From Nocardia sp. BMG111209 (lineage in GTDB: Bacteria; Actinomycetota; Actinomycetes; Mycobacteriales; Mycobacteriaceae), in NCBI RefSeq assembly GCF_000381925.1, contig NZ_KB907309.1:1302001-1366000 (forward strand): DNA of 64,000 nucleotides. Reading direction: 5' to 3'. The notes beneath the pieces were generated by a model. It was given only the letters and a program-made list of their open reading frames with translations. It was not told the origin of the DNA and searched no databases. The position numbers and the translations under genes were made by a program. Of the stretch, positions 16,994 to 26,466 are shown piece after piece (positions within the stretch are counted from its first letter, which is position 1; the number at the start of each line of letters is the position of its first letter).

Positions 16994-19900
16994 TCAGGGG
17001 CGGTCGCGGCGACGGGGTGGGAGGGCGGCCAGGCCGACTGCGATCACCCCGAGTATCGCGGGGAGCTGTACCCACAGTGAGCCGCCCAGGTAACCGCCCG
17101 GGGACCGCCAGGTGCCGGTGGACAGCGCCGCCTCGGCGAGACAGACCCCGAGCCCGGCGATCAGTGGCAGCGCGCGCGTGTAGCGCGGCGCGACGTGCTG
17201 GACGATCAGCCCGGCGAGGGTGGCGGCCATCGCGAACGGTCCGGCGACCACCAGCATGGCGGCGGTCAGGCCGAGTGCGCCGAACAGGCGGCTGCGCTGG
17301 GCGCGCACCGGATCGTCCTCGGCCGTCGCGGGCCCGAAGAAGCGGCGGCGGCGCGGAATCGTCAACAGCGCCAACGGGATCAGCAGGGCCAGACCGTCGC
17401 GGATCGCGGTGCGGTACCACTTGTCGGCGGGGAAATCGACGGTGATCGGACCGTGGGCGTCGGCGGGCACGACCCAGCCCTGCTCCCAGCCGTCCACCAC
17501 CACCGGCGCCAGCGCGTGGCCGTCGGCGGTCCGCGCGTGCCAGTCCACGTTGGTGCTGACCGGCAGTACCAGCAGCCGAGTGCCCGGGTCGGTGGTCACC
17601 GGGTGCGGCGCGATGTCGGTGTCGTCCAGTGTCAGCCGGTCGACGGTGAACAGTTCCGAGGGTGCGACGGTGACGTCGACCCGTCCGGCCGGCAGCGGAA
17701 TCGCCTCGGGCCGTTGACCTCCGGGGGTGCAGTCGCCGCCGTCCGGGCCGGAGACCAGGGTCGCGTCGCCGGAGCATCCGGGTGCGGGCCCGGAACCGTT
17801 CGCCGCCATGCCGATTCGGGCCGGACCGTCGACCCGGTCCGGTACCGCGGCGGATGTGTCGTCGGAATCGGAAGGGTCCGTGGCGTTTTCGTCGGTCCCG
17901 GGAGACGTCACGGGTGGGGTGGTCGCGCCGGCGTCCGCCCCCGGATCGCAGACCCGGGCGGGAACCGGTGCGCCGGTGCGCAATTCGTCGAGAGTGCCGG
18001 TGACCGTGGTGTGCACGGTCCGGCCCGCGAGGCTGATGACCGGCCCGTGCGCGCAGTCGACGGTGACGGGTCGGTCGCCCGGGACCGGCGGCGGGTAGTC
18101 GGGCCCGAGGACCGTCACCTCGGCCAGGCCCGGCGGCGGCTGCTGCGCGAAGCCGAGGCCGTTGCGGTCGAGCAGTGTCCGCCAGGCATCGATGCTGATC
18201 TGGATGCGGTCGGTCACGTGCGGATGCAGGTCCAGCCAGATCGGGAAGCCGCCCGGCACATCGGGATTCAGCTCCTGCACCTGCGGGCCGTCGCCGAGGT
18301 TCACCGTGACCGAGGTGGGCCGGGCGGGGACGTCGCCGATCGGCGGTGTCACCATCAGACCGGTCACCAGCGACGGGTGCGGCAGCTCCACGGTGAGGGT
18401 CGGTTTCGCGCCGGTGCGGTCGCGAACCGTCTCCTCGGGCGCGATCCAGCTGGTGGCGTTGTTGTCGTCGGTGGCGGCGAAGGCCGCACCGCGCACGTCG
18501 CCGACGTCGGCGCGACCGCGGGCGACCGGCCGGTCGCGATCGGTGAGCAGGGCCGCCAGCGCCGGGCCCTGCCGGGTGCGGACGGTCAGTCGCGGGGTCA
18601 CGTCGGTGGCCGCGGGCACCTGCAGGGTGCGTTCGAAGGTGCCCGGTTCCTCCGGCGACAGGGCCAGGCCCTTGCTGCAACGCACCCGGCCCGGAGTGTC
18701 GAAACATCCGTTGCGGCCGGGGAATTCCTGTCCGAGATCCCAGCCCTGGACCCGGGTGCCCGGCGGTGGCGCGGGCAGTACGGTGCGGTGCCGGATGTCG
18801 ACGGTCACCGGCGCGTCCCGGTCGCTGTAGTCGTCCAGGCTCAACTCGCTGACGCCGAATTGCCCACCGGGCGTGCCACTCTCGGTGCGGGTCGCGGTCA
18901 CGGTGATCCAGTCGGTGCGGCCGACCGGCAGCGAGACCTGTACCGGCACACCGGGTGCGCTGATCCGCGCGGCGACGGTGCCGTTCGCGGTGCGGACCTC
19001 GATCCACTTCACCGGATCGCCCGCGGCCGCGGCGGTGGTGGTCACGTGCAGCACCCCGGCGGTGACCGGATGGTGCAGGTCGAGCCGCAGCCACTGGCCG
19101 AGCGCGGTCTGCGCGCTGTTGCTCAGCCAGGCGGTCGCGGGGCTGCCGTCCACCGCGGCGGCGGTCGAATTGGCCGGGGACGCGGCGCCGAGCTGGGTGG
19201 CATCGCCCGCGGAGCTGGAGGCGGTGACCGTCGCCCCGGACCATTCACCCTGCACCAGCGGTTCGTCCGGCACCGGATAGTCGGGCACCAGATTGTGGGT
19301 GCGCCGGGGATCGGTCGGGGCCCGCAGCGCGGAGCTGTGATTGTCGACGCGACCGAAGTCGGTCTCGCGGTTCATCGGCGTATCGGTGATCGTGGTGGTC
19401 GCGCCGGTATCCGGCTGCCCGGCAAGGGAAGTACCTGTCAGCCCGGCCCGCGCGGCATCGGCGGTCAGCAGCATCGGCCCCCGGGCCGCGGCGGGATCGC
19501 GGCGCAGCCGTTCCAGCACCTCGGGCCCGCCCTGTACGACCGGCACGGAATCCAGGGGAACGGTGTAGGCGCCGGGGAAGCCGCTCGGCGCCCCCGGCCC
19601 GCTGCGCAGATCCGCCGGTGTGCCCGGTCGCGGCGCGTCGACCCGGAAGATCTCGATCGCCGGATAGGGCGGCCGCAGGTCGCCGTCGACCACGATGTCG
19701 TCCGGATGCCCGATCGATTGCAGCCCACCGAATTCCGCCACCCGGGTCAGCCCCGGTGAATGTTCGATGGCCTGATGCGCCAGCAGCGGCCGGGTCGACC
19801 GGGAGGTGTCGGGGTCGAGATCGTTGCGCAGCACCAGGATTCCGATGCCTTGATCGATCAGCGCCGGCGCCAGGCCCGCCGAGGGCCGGCCGTCGGCGAT

Positions 19901-21523
19901 CAGTCGCTGGATCGAATCCATGGCCCGGATCGCCCCCGGCGGCACCAGCGGAATCGCGTCGCGCACCGCCCATTCGGTGCCGGCCAGCGCCTGCAGCGGT
20001 TCGTCGCGGGTGAGGCCCCAGATCTGACTGCCGAACGGCGCGCCGGGCACCACCAGCGCGCGGGTGTCGGAAGCGTTGTGCGCCAGCCAATCCGCGGTCT
20101 GCTGCCAGTAGGCCGGTACCCGGTCGTAGGCGCCGCGCGGGGCGAGCTTACTGGTCCAGGCCAGCGAGGTGGACAGCATCAGCGCGGTCAGCACCAGCAT
20201 CGTCACGGCCACCATGCGATCGCGCTCAGGATGCGCGAACGCCTGCCGCCAGCGCGTGAACGGCACCGAGGCGGGCAGCGGCACCCGCCGCAGCAGATGG
20301 GCGAGGCCGATCACCAGCGGCATCCGGATCAGCGGTTCCAGCTTGTGCACGTTGCGCATCGGCGCCCCGGTGGAATCCAGGAAGATCCGTACGGTCTCGG
20401 CGAACGGCCCGCCGAGTTGCCCCTGATATCCGGCGCAGATGCCGATCAGGCCGACGATCAGGATCAGCGCGAACCGGCCCCGGTGCGGCATCGACCGCGA
20501 CGCCAGCCCGGCGATTCCGGCGGCGGCGAGCAGTCCGGTCGCGAGCACCGCAGCCGGCTGGGTGACCAGCACCGCGCCCGCGATGCGCTCGGGGGAGACG
20601 AACGGGGTCCAGCTGTCGGTGCCGCGCAGCACCTCGCCGAGGGTGGCCCATTCGGTGGTGACGCCGGAGGATTCGATGTAGTCCAGGAACGGCGGGCTCA
20701 CCTTGCCGAGCAGCACCAGCGGCACCAGCCACCACACGACCGCCGCGACCAGCAACGGAATCCACGCGGCGGTGAACCGCAACCAGCGCCGATCCGGCCG
20801 ATACGACCCCCACCACAGCACCGCCGGCAGGAATCCGGCCGCGGTCGCGGCGGCGTTCACCGAACCCATCAGGGCCAGGGCCAGCGCACTGGCCGCCGGT
20901 GAGGTGGCGCCGCCGGCCCGGTCGCCGCGCGAGCGCCGCGCCATCGCGAGCGCGGCCGGAGCCAGCAGCACCCAGGGGGCCAGCATCATCGGCAGCGTCT
21001 CCGACGAGATCGAGCCGAGGGTGGTCAGCACGCGCGGCGACAGCGCGAACGCCAGACCCGCGATCACCCGGGACCCGCGGCTGCCGATGCCGAGCAGTTC
21101 GCACAGCCGGACGATGCCCCAGAATCCGGTGAGGATCAGCAGCGCCCACCAGATGCGCTGGGTCGCCCAGCCCGGCAGGCCGAGGACGTGCCCGAGCGAG
21201 AAGAAGGCGCCCTGCGGGAAGAAATAGCCGTAGGCCTGGTTCTGCACCTGACCCATCGGGGATTGACTGCTCCACAGATGCGCCGAGCGCGCCAGCAGCC
21301 CGAGCGGATTCTGGGTCAGATCGTATTTGGTGTCCGCGACGCTGAGACCCGGTGACTGGACGAAGGTCAGCGCGAAGGTGAGGACGACGGTGCCGAAGAA
21401 CCAGCGTCGCCCCAGCGGTTCGGCATTCGGCGGCGGATCGTCGCGGCGCGGCCCGCCGCCACCGGCGGGCGGGGCCGGCGGTGGCGTGGCGCGTTCGCGT
21501 TCAGCGACGGTCGCCGTGGTCAC
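16994..21523 (-). CDS. aftD: Arabinofuranosyltransferase AftD
   Basis: At 1509 residues this is the largest gene in the window and matches the giant AftD of mycobacteria (Rv0236c, about 1400). It starts at GTG 21523. The N-terminal third has a dozen membrane segments of GT-C type (FFGTVVLTFALTFVQSPGLSVADTKYDLTQNP at the first), with the catalytic acidic loop around ADTKYD. The extracellular middle holds Ala/Gly/Thr-rich beta domains including F5/8C-like carbohydrate-binding folds (VDGSPATAWLSNS, ATDDNNATSWIAPEE). Two or more membrane segments close the protein. It adds arabinose from decaprenylphosphoryl arabinose to arabinogalactan and lipoarabinomannan. A 23-codon frame (21591 to 21520) ends in the GTGA of this start and may couple translation. 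Confidence 0.95.
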   Translation of the reverse strand: MTTATVAERERATPPPAPPAGGGGPRRDDPPPNAEPLGRRWFFGTVVLTFALTFVQSPGLSVADTKYDLTQNPLGLLARSAHLWSSQSPMGQVQNQAYGYFFPQGAFFSLGHVLGLPGWATQRIWWALLILTGFWGIVRLCELLGIGSRGSRVIAGLAFALSPRVLTTLGSISSETLPMMLAPWVLLAPAALAMARRSRGDRAGGATSPAASALALALMGSVNAAATAAGFLPAVLWWGSYRPDRRWLRFTAAWIPLLVAAVVWWLVPLVLLGKVSPPFLDYIESSGVTTEWATLGEVLRGTDSWTPFVSPERIAGAVLVTQPAAVLATGLLAAAGIAGLASRSMPHRGRFALILIVGLIGICAGYQGQLGGPFAETVRIFLDSTGAPMRNVHKLEPLIRMPLVIGLAHLLRRVPLPASVPFTRWRQAFAHPERDRMVAVTMLVLTALMLSTSLAWTSKLAPRGAYDRVPAYWQQTADWLAHNASDTRALVVPGAPFGSQIWGLTRDEPLQALAGTEWAVRDAIPLVPPGAIRAMDSIQRLIADGRPSAGLAPALIDQGIGILVLRNDLDPDTSRSTRPLLAHQAIEHSPGLTRVAEFGGLQSIGHPDDIVVDGDLRPPYPAIEIFRVDAPRPGTPADLRSGPGAPSGFPGAYTVPLDSVPVVQGGPEVLERLRRDPAAARGPMLLTADAARAGLTGTSLAGQPDTGATTTITDTPMNRETDFGRVDNHSSALRAPTDPRRTHNLVPDYPVPDEPLVQGEWSGATVTASSSAGDATQLGAASPANSTAAAVDGSPATAWLSNSAQTALGQWLRLDLHHPVTAGVLHVTTTAAAAGDPVKWIEVRTANGTVAARISAPGVPVQVSLPVGRTDWITVTATRTESGTPGGQFGVSELSLDDYSDRDAPVTVDIRHRTVLPAPPPGTRVQGWDLGQEFPGRNGCFDTPGRVRCSKGLALSPEEPGTFERTLQVPAATDVTPRLTVRTRQGPALAALLTDRDRPVARGRADVGDVRGAAFAATDDNNATSWIAPEETVRDRTGAKPTLTVELPHPSLVTGLMVTPPIGDVPARPTSVTVNLGDGPQVQELNPDVPGGFPIWLDLHPHVTDRIQISIDAWRTLLDRNGLGFAQQPPPGLAEVTVLGPDYPPPVPGDRPVTVDCAHGPVISLAGRTVHTTVTGTLDELRTGAPVPARVCDPGADAGATTPPVTSPGTDENATDPSDSDDTSAAVPDRVDGPARIGMAANGSGPAPGCSGDATLVSGPDGGDCTPGGQRPEAIPLPAGRVDVTVAPSELFTVDRLTLDDTDIAPHPVTTDPGTRLLVLPVSTNVDWHARTADGHALAPVVVDGWEQGWVVPADAHGPITVDFPADKWYRTAIRDGLALLIPLALLTIPRRRRFFGPATAEDDPVRAQRSRLFGALGLTAAMLVVAGPFAMAATLAGLIVQHVAPRYTRALPLIAGLGVCLAEAALSTGTWRSPGGYLGGSLWVQLPAILGVIAVGLAALPPRRRDRP

Positions 21524-21595
21524 GCCGACGGGCGGGCGGCCGCCACCTCGTCGCGCGGGTGTGCGGCGCGAACCTCGACGAGGCGCGACATCCGG

Positions 21596-21766
21596 TCAGC
21601 GACTGCCGTATTCGACATTGTTGAGCAGCGACGACCCGGCGGCCCCGCTGCGGTCGACCTCGGGCCGGTGGCTCTGCTGGGCGGCCGTCGTGACGATGAG
21701 CACCGCGATCGCGCCGACCAACGCTCCGACGACGGCGCTGACAGCGCCCGGAACGGCAAAATTCAT
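21596..21766 (-). CDS. Small DUF2613 membrane protein, Rv0236A-like
   Basis: A 56-residue protein from ATG 21766, too short to stand out by length. It has a single hydrophobic segment (VPGAVSAVVGALVGAIAVLIVT) near the N-terminus and a polar tail ending NNVEYGSR. The C-terminal NNVEYG and the position directly upstream of aftD match the DUF2613 small secreted protein Rv0236A of M. tuberculosis. It lies 72 bases before the aftD start on the same strand, so an operon is likely. A role as a small partner of AftD is inference. Confidence 0.85.
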   Translation of the reverse strand: MNFAVPGAVSAVVGALVGAIAVLIVTTAAQQSHRPEVDRSGAAGSSLLNNVEYGSR

Positions 21767-21887
21767 CGCGGACTCCCTAATGAGGCTCGATGCATGCGAT
21801 GTGGACGCATGTGACGCAGACCGACAAATGTCATCGGCCAACCTACAACATCGCCCGGAGATCCGGCCGCCGACGCGGCCACCGGCG

Positions 21888-22997
21888 TCAGGGGCGGGAG
21901 TCGACGCGGTCGGGGACCGCACAGTCCAGCGCGCCGAGCAGGGTGCGCAGTTTGGCGGTGGTCTCGTCGAGTTCGGTGTCCGGATCCGAACCCGCGACGA
22001 TGCCGCCGCCGGCCCAGGCCCGCAGCGCGCGGCCGTCGGCGGACAGTTCCGCGCAGCGGATCGCGACCACCCATTCGCCGTCGCCGGCCGCATCGCACCA
22101 TCCGGCCGCGCCGCCGTAGAAGCCGCGCGGCTCCTCGCCGGTCGCGATGGCCGTCAGCGCCAGTTCGGTCGGGGTGCCGCAGACCGCCGGGGTGGGATGC
22201 AGCAGTACCGCGAGATCGAGCGCGGTGATCCGCGGATCGCGCAGCCGTCCCCGGATCGGGGTGGCCAGATGCCAGACCTGTGCGGTGCGAACCAGTTCCG
22301 GCTCGCCGGGCACGCTCAGTTCCCGGCACACCGGCCCGAGCCGTTCCCGGATCCAGTCGATGACGTACGCGTGCTCGGCCCGGTTCTTGGCGCTGGCGAG
22401 CAGCTCGCGGCCGCGGGCGGCATCGTGCTCGGGGTCCGGATGCCGGGGCGCGGTACCGGCCAGCGGATGCAGGGTCACGGCGTCGCCGTAGCGCGCGACC
22501 AGCACCTCGGGCGTGGCGCCGACCAGGGTGGCGCCGGGCCGCCCGGCCGGGGTCAGATCGACGGCGAAGATGTTCGCGCGCGGATGGCGGGTCAGCAGGT
22601 GCCCGGCCAGCACCACCGGATCCAGCGGCGCGCCGGCCTCGGCGCACAGCGACCGCGCGGCGACCACCTTGCGCAGCGGTTGCGCCGGATCCGACAGGAG
22701 CTCGACCAGTTCGGTCACCCGGGCGATGTGCTCGGCGGGTGCGGGGATCTCGGCGACGATCCGCACCGGCGGCAGTTCGGGCAGGGCCGCGGGACGCCAC
22801 GGTCCGGCGGTGTGCTCGGCCCGCTCGGGCACGGTCAGCGCCGCGGGCTCCCGGGGATCGAACGCCAGGGCCCCGACCACCAGCTCCGCCGTGCCGTCGC
22901 GCAGCGCCGCGGCCGCTCGCTCCGCGTCGTCGAACGCGTGCCGGGTGCCCGTGGTCCGCAGTACCGCACCCGGCTGGGCGAGCAGGAATCCGTCCAT
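21888..22997 (-). CDS. dhbC: Isochorismate synthase
   Basis: A 369-residue chorismate-utilising enzyme converting chorismate to isochorismate in the cytosol, the first step towards salicylate or 2,3-dihydroxybenzoate siderophores or menaquinone. Signature segments are LRKVVAARSL, HPLAGTAPR, the SAKNRAEHAYVIDWIRERL stretch, HPTPAVCGTP, FYGGAAGW and the C-terminal AGGGIVAGSDPDTELDET with the Mg2+ ligand glutamates. The length and Cys-Gly-Thr-Pro region fit DhbC/EntC/MenF-type synthases rather than anthranilate synthase. No other siderophore genes lie in the window, so the pathway is not decided here. It is divergent from nothing close and shares a strand with the Usp gene behind it. Confidence 0.88.
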   Translation of the reverse strand: MDGFLLAQPGAVLRTTGTRHAFDDAERAAAALRDGTAELVVGALAFDPREPAALTVPERAEHTAGPWRPAALPELPPVRIVAEIPAPAEHIARVTELVELLSDPAQPLRKVVAARSLCAEAGAPLDPVVLAGHLLTRHPRANIFAVDLTPAGRPGATLVGATPEVLVARYGDAVTLHPLAGTAPRHPDPEHDAARGRELLASAKNRAEHAYVIDWIRERLGPVCRELSVPGEPELVRTAQVWHLATPIRGRLRDPRITALDLAVLLHPTPAVCGTPTELALTAIATGEEPRGFYGGAAGWCDAAGDGEWVVAIRCAELSADGRALRAWAGGGIVAGSDPDTELDETTAKLRTLLGALDCAVPDRVDSRP

Positions 22998-23069
22998 AGT
23001 GTCCCGACCATAGCTCCGGGCGGGGCCGTGCGGGCCGCGACAGCGACCGATCTCTCACTGTGGCAGGTA

Positions 23070-23561
23070 TTACGCGCGCATCCGGGCGCCCGGTGAGCGG
23101 GCCGGTGGCACCAGCAGGATGGGCCGGTGGCAATGTTTGAGCACCGCGTCGGCCACGCTGGAGCGCAGCAGCGCGCGCAGTCCGGTGTTGCCCCGGGTAC
23201 CGGCCACGATGATGTCGGCGTTCAGCTCGTCGGCGACCGCGACGATGGCGCTCCAGACGGTGGTGGTGCATTCGACGGTGCGGCCGCGCGGCCGCATCCC
23301 GGCCAGTTCGGCCAGCCGCACCCCCTCGGCGTTGACATGTCCCGCGTCGACCCGGGCGACGTCGTCGAGTTCGTCGTCGGCCAGCCATTCCTGCTGGGCG
23401 AGTCCGGACAGGCCCGACAGCCGGCCGGTCTGCCGGACCATCGGTTCCCAGGCGGTCACCACCACGGTGGCGGTCGCCGACAGGAATCGGCCGGCGTATT
23501 CGACGGCGCGCCGGGCGTCGTCGGACCCGTCGTAGGCGATGAGTACGAGATCGCACGGCAT
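23070..23561 (-). CDS. Universal stress protein (UspA family)
   Basis: A 163-residue single-domain Usp. The N-terminal DLVLIAYDGSDDARRAVEYAGRFL and the ATP-binding motif VAGTRGNTGLRALLRSSVADAVLKHCHRPILLVPP (G-2x-G-9x-G-S form) are clear, so the protein should bind ATP. Such proteins are cytosolic, dimeric and induced under growth arrest or hypoxia in actinobacteria. It is transcribed towards the isochorismate synthase gene, with about 70 bases to that start. The upstream region 23562-23987 is relatively AT-rich and should carry its promoter. Confidence 0.92.
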   Translation of the reverse strand: MPCDLVLIAYDGSDDARRAVEYAGRFLSATATVVVTAWEPMVRQTGRLSGLSGLAQQEWLADDELDDVARVDAGHVNAEGVRLAELAGMRPRGRTVECTTTVWSAIVAVADELNADIIVAGTRGNTGLRALLRSSVADAVLKHCHRPILLVPPARSPGARMRA

Positions 23562-23987
23562 GACGTGCCTCCTCGGGTGGGAGTCCGGTCTCGCCCAGAG
23601 CGTAACTCGGCGGCGGTCGCAACCGGAGCGTGCTGCGACATCGGAATTCTGGGATTGTTTCCGCCGGGCCCGCGGATGATCGGAAAAACAGCGGGAATGC
23701 GCCGGTATCCGGGCCCGGCCATTTCGAGCGTATCGAAAGTGGATACCCGGATTCGAAGCACCCGGAAAATCTGGGACGACCGTCCATTATGCACCCGGTC
23801 GGCATCTGTGGTATCACCAGCGTTGGGAGGCATGCCCCGTATCCCCAGCGGGACAATAACGTTCAGGACAATTCTCATAGGGTTTACCGAAAACCCGCGC
23901 GGTCCCGGTCAATTGGGTTTACACAGGGATTCGGCGTTCGATACCGGACGCCGGCGACGGCTCGGGTGGCATCGGGGAGGTCGGTTC
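23562..23987. other. AT-richer promoter region between divergent genes
   Basis: About 425 bases between the Usp gene (minus) and the next plus-strand gene. The segment 23630-23900 has visibly lower GC than its surroundings, and a GGGAGGCATG at 23825-23834 has a spacing too short for a normal start. No separate gene was recognised. Confidence 0.4.
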
Positions 23988-24434
23988 TTGCGGTTGGAAG
24001 AGCTTGCAACACCACATGATTGGGCGGCGGCCTATCGTTCGCTGTTCGGACTGCCGCGGGTCCATGTCACCGGACCGGGCTACGTCGTGCTTCCCCTCGT
24101 CGACTCCGTGGCCGCGGTGAACACGCCGGAACCGCTGGGCGCGTTGATTCTCGGTGAATTGACGGTGCGCGGGATTCCCGGACCCGTTCTGGTGCGGGAG
24201 AATCCGCCCCGACGCACCTTCCTGGCCGCCTTCGACGGGTACCCTGAACAGGAATGCACTGTGCGACTGGAGCGTTACGGCGTGGATATCGGACCGCATC
24301 GCAGCAATGTCATCCTGCCGACCGGGTTCGGCCGGCACACCCATGAAGGGCGGTGGTGGGCGCGAGCCCCGCAGCGCGACGAATCGCTACCGTTGTTGTC
24401 GGAAGTCGTGGCGGCGGTGACGACCGTCGCGTGA
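23988..24434 (+). CDS. Unknown protein, possibly primase-polymerase-like, coupled to the next gene
   Basis: About 148 residues from TTG 23988, chosen because GGGGAGG lies seven bases upstream; the same frame is open further back to ATG 23832. The N-terminus ATPHDWAAAYRSLFGLPRVHVTGPGYVVLPLVDS and the C-terminal NVILPTGFGRHTHEGRWW weakly recall small actinobacterial proteins annotated as bifunctional DNA primase/polymerase-like, but no catalytic acid triad can be assigned. The stop codon overlaps the GTG of the ADP-ribosylglycohydrolase gene by four bases, so the pair is co-translated. A joint role is therefore likely though unknown. I would keep it as hypothetical. Confidence 0.5.
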   Translation: MRLEELATPHDWAAAYRSLFGLPRVHVTGPGYVVLPLVDSVAAVNTPEPLGALILGELTVRGIPGPVLVRENPPRRTFLAAFDGYPEQECTVRLERYGVDIGPHRSNVILPTGFGRHTHEGRWWARAPQRDESLPLLSEVVAAVTTVA

Positions 24435-25801
24435 ACGCCATGGATCCGATCGACCCGGCGGGGTTCACGCATCCCGAGGCCGATCCGCGAGCGCTGCTCT
24501 ACTTCGAGTGGTTGCAGCGCCGGGAATCGGGTTGTGCCGTGGACGATTTCGCCGAGGAGGTGCGCGATCTGGCGCGGGCCGAGCCGCCGCGGGCCGCGGA
24601 CTGCTGGCGGCTGCTCGCCCGGATGGAATCGGCGCCGCGCGATCCGAACTGGCCCTACGACGAGGACCCCGCCGACGATCCGCAGAGTACGGATTCCGAT
24701 GCGGCGGTGGCGGAATCGTCGCCCCCGGGTGCGCCGCCGGCCCGGTTCTACGACCGGATCCTCGGCGGCTGGCTGGGCCGCTGCGCCGGCAGCACCCTCG
24801 GCAAGCCGCTGCACAACGGCCTGCGCTGGCCGCCGCAGCGGATCCGCGCCTATCTCGAACGGGCCGACGCGTACCCGCTGACCGACTACGTGCCGGTGCT
24901 CGCGCCGATGCCGGAGGGTTACGAACTGCGTTGGGGCTGGCCGGAATCCACGCTCGACCGGATCGACGGCTGCCCGCGCGACGACGATCTGGACTACCCG
25001 GTGCTGGGACTGCACGTCCTGGAACAACTCGGCATCGACTTCACCGCCGAGGAACTGGCCGGCGAATGGTTGCAGCGGCTGCCGTTCCTGCAGACCGCCT
25101 ACGCCGAACGGGTCGCGTACCGCAATCTCATCGACGGCCTGCAACCGCCCGACACCGCGCGGCGGCGCAACCCGTACCGGGAGTGGACCGGGGCGATGTC
25201 CCGCGCCGACATCTACGGCTACGTCTACCCCGGCGACCCCGGCGCCGCATCGCGGCTGGCGGCCCGCGACGCGCGGCTGTCGCACACGGGTAACGGTGTC
25301 TGGGCGGCGATGTGGGCGGCCGCGCTGGTCGCCGCCGCGTTCACCGCCACCGACGCCCGCGACGCGATGACCACCGCGCTGGCGGTGATCCCGGAACACT
25401 CCCGGCTGGCCGTCGCGCTGTCGCAGGTACTCGACGACCACCGCCGCGGCATCGGCTGGGACCGGGCGACGGCCACCGTCCACGCCCGCCACGACCACTA
25501 CCCGTGGAGCCACGCGATCCCGAACGCCTGCCTGGCGGCCATCGGAATACTGTGGGGCGCAGGCGATTTCACCCAGACGATCGGACTCACGGTGCAGGCC
25601 GGCGGCGCCGCCGGCACGACCGGGGCCACCGCGGGCTCGGTCTGCGGAGTGCTGCTGGGCGCCGCGGCGATTCCCCCGCACTGGACCCGGCCGCTGGACG
25701 ACCGCCTGCGCAGCGCGGTCGCCGGATACGACGGTGTCCGGATCTCCGATCTGGCCCGCCGCACCTTCGACCTGTCCCGCCTGCACGTACTCGGCCGCTG
25801 A
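24431..25801 (+). CDS. ADP-ribosylglycohydrolase family protein
   Basis: A 456-residue protein from GTG 24431 (overlap GTGA with the preceding stop; ATG 24440 is an alternative). The N-terminal 100 residues are acidic and variable. The ADP-ribosyl-glycohydrolase fold then begins with FYDRILGGWLGRCAGSTLGKPL, continues with the metal-binding CPRDDDLDYPVLGLHVLE (the usual TDDT place reads RDDDL), and ends with HTGNGVWAAMWAAALVAAAF and GGAAGTTGATAGSVCGVLLGA, which carries the second dinuclear-metal acidic site in altered form: the usual D-x-D-T aspartates are not evident there. It should remove ADP-ribose from a protein, nucleic acid or small molecule if active. The altered metal ligands leave activity open. 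It ends eight bases before the convergent tetR gene. Confidence 0.82.
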   Translation: MNAMDPIDPAGFTHPEADPRALLYFEWLQRRESGCAVDDFAEEVRDLARAEPPRAADCWRLLARMESAPRDPNWPYDEDPADDPQSTDSDAAVAESSPPGAPPARFYDRILGGWLGRCAGSTLGKPLHNGLRWPPQRIRAYLERADAYPLTDYVPVLAPMPEGYELRWGWPESTLDRIDGCPRDDDLDYPVLGLHVLEQLGIDFTAEELAGEWLQRLPFLQTAYAERVAYRNLIDGLQPPDTARRRNPYREWTGAMSRADIYGYVYPGDPGAASRLAARDARLSHTGNGVWAAMWAAALVAAAFTATDARDAMTTALAVIPEHSRLAVALSQVLDDHRRGIGWDRATATVHARHDHYPWSHAIPNACLAAIGILWGAGDFTQTIGLTVQAGGAAGTTGATAGSVCGVLLGAAAIPPHWTRPLDDRLRSAVAGYDGVRISDLARRTFDLSRLHVLGR

Positions 25802-25809
25802 CGCCGGGT

Positions 25810-26406
25810 CTACGGCCGCACCAGCGGCATGAAGACCTCGTCGACGATCGACTCGATCACCGCGTCGGGTACGGGTGCGAGGGTCATCAGCAACTCCTGG
25901 CGGTACAGGTCGAAGGGCACCCCGATCACGCGCGGACTGAGTTTCGCGGGATCGACCTCGCGCCGTTCGAGGGCGCGGGCGAGCAGGGTGTCGACCGCGT
26001 GCCCGCGACCGGCGAGGAACATCTCGCGCAGTTCGGCCAGGCTGGTGCCGGTCTCAGCGAAGTAGCCCGACAGTTGCAGCGCCATCATGATGCCCATCTG
26101 CGCGCGCGAGCGATTCGCGCGCCGCAGCAGTTCGACCAGATCGTCGCGCAGTGAGCCGGTGTCCGGGATCGCGACGCGCTCCTTCCCGCCGACGTGGAGC
26201 ACCGCGGCCCGCACGAGTTCGGGTTTCGTGGCCCAGCGCCGGTAGAGCACCGCGCGGCTGGTCCTGGCCCGGTCGGCCACCGATTCGATGGTGAATCCGG
26301 CATAGCCGACCGCGGCGAGCTCGTCCCAGGCGGCGTCCAGCAGCGAGTTCTCCAGCGCCGCGCCGCGCCGTCGCCGTGGGGGCCGAGCCTCCTCGTTAAG
26401 AGTCAT
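25810..26406 (-). CDS. TetR-family regulator, divergent from an MFS efflux gene
   Basis: A 198-residue TetR protein. The N-terminal helix-turn-helix reads LLDAAWDELAAVGYAGFTIESVADRARTSRAVLYRRWATKPELV, with the invariant YRRW. The C-terminal ligand domain is helical and not otherwise characteristic. It faces the divergent transporter gene at 26467 with a 60-base shared promoter region holding an imperfect inverted repeat. By analogy with TetR/QacR systems it likely represses both itself and the transporter until a drug or lipid binds. No ligand can be named. Confidence 0.9.
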   Translation of the reverse strand: MTLNEEARPPRRRRGAALENSLLDAAWDELAAVGYAGFTIESVADRARTSRAVLYRRWATKPELVRAAVLHVGGKERVAIPDTGSLRDDLVELLRRANRSRAQMGIMMALQLSGYFAETGTSLAELREMFLAGRGHAVDTLLARALERREVDPAKLSPRVIGVPFDLYRQELLMTLAPVPDAVIESIVDEVFMPLVRP

Positions 26407-26436
26407 TGTGTTTCTTACTCCCGCGTCCTACTCTCA

Positions 26437-26453
26437 AGATACAGAGCGTTTCT
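26437..26453. promoter_or_regulatory. Candidate TetR operator
   Basis: AGATAC-N5-GTTTCT is an imperfect six-base inverted repeat midway between the divergent tetR and MFS transporter genes. It is the best symmetric site in this 60-base region. It ends 13 bases before the transporter ATG. Confidence 0.4.
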
Positions 26454-26466
26454 AACGGAGGTGCGC

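Noticed and set aside
17195..19759. 854-codon plus-strand frame opposite aftD
   Set aside because: Very Arg/Gly-rich antisense frame over a gene with strong family evidence.
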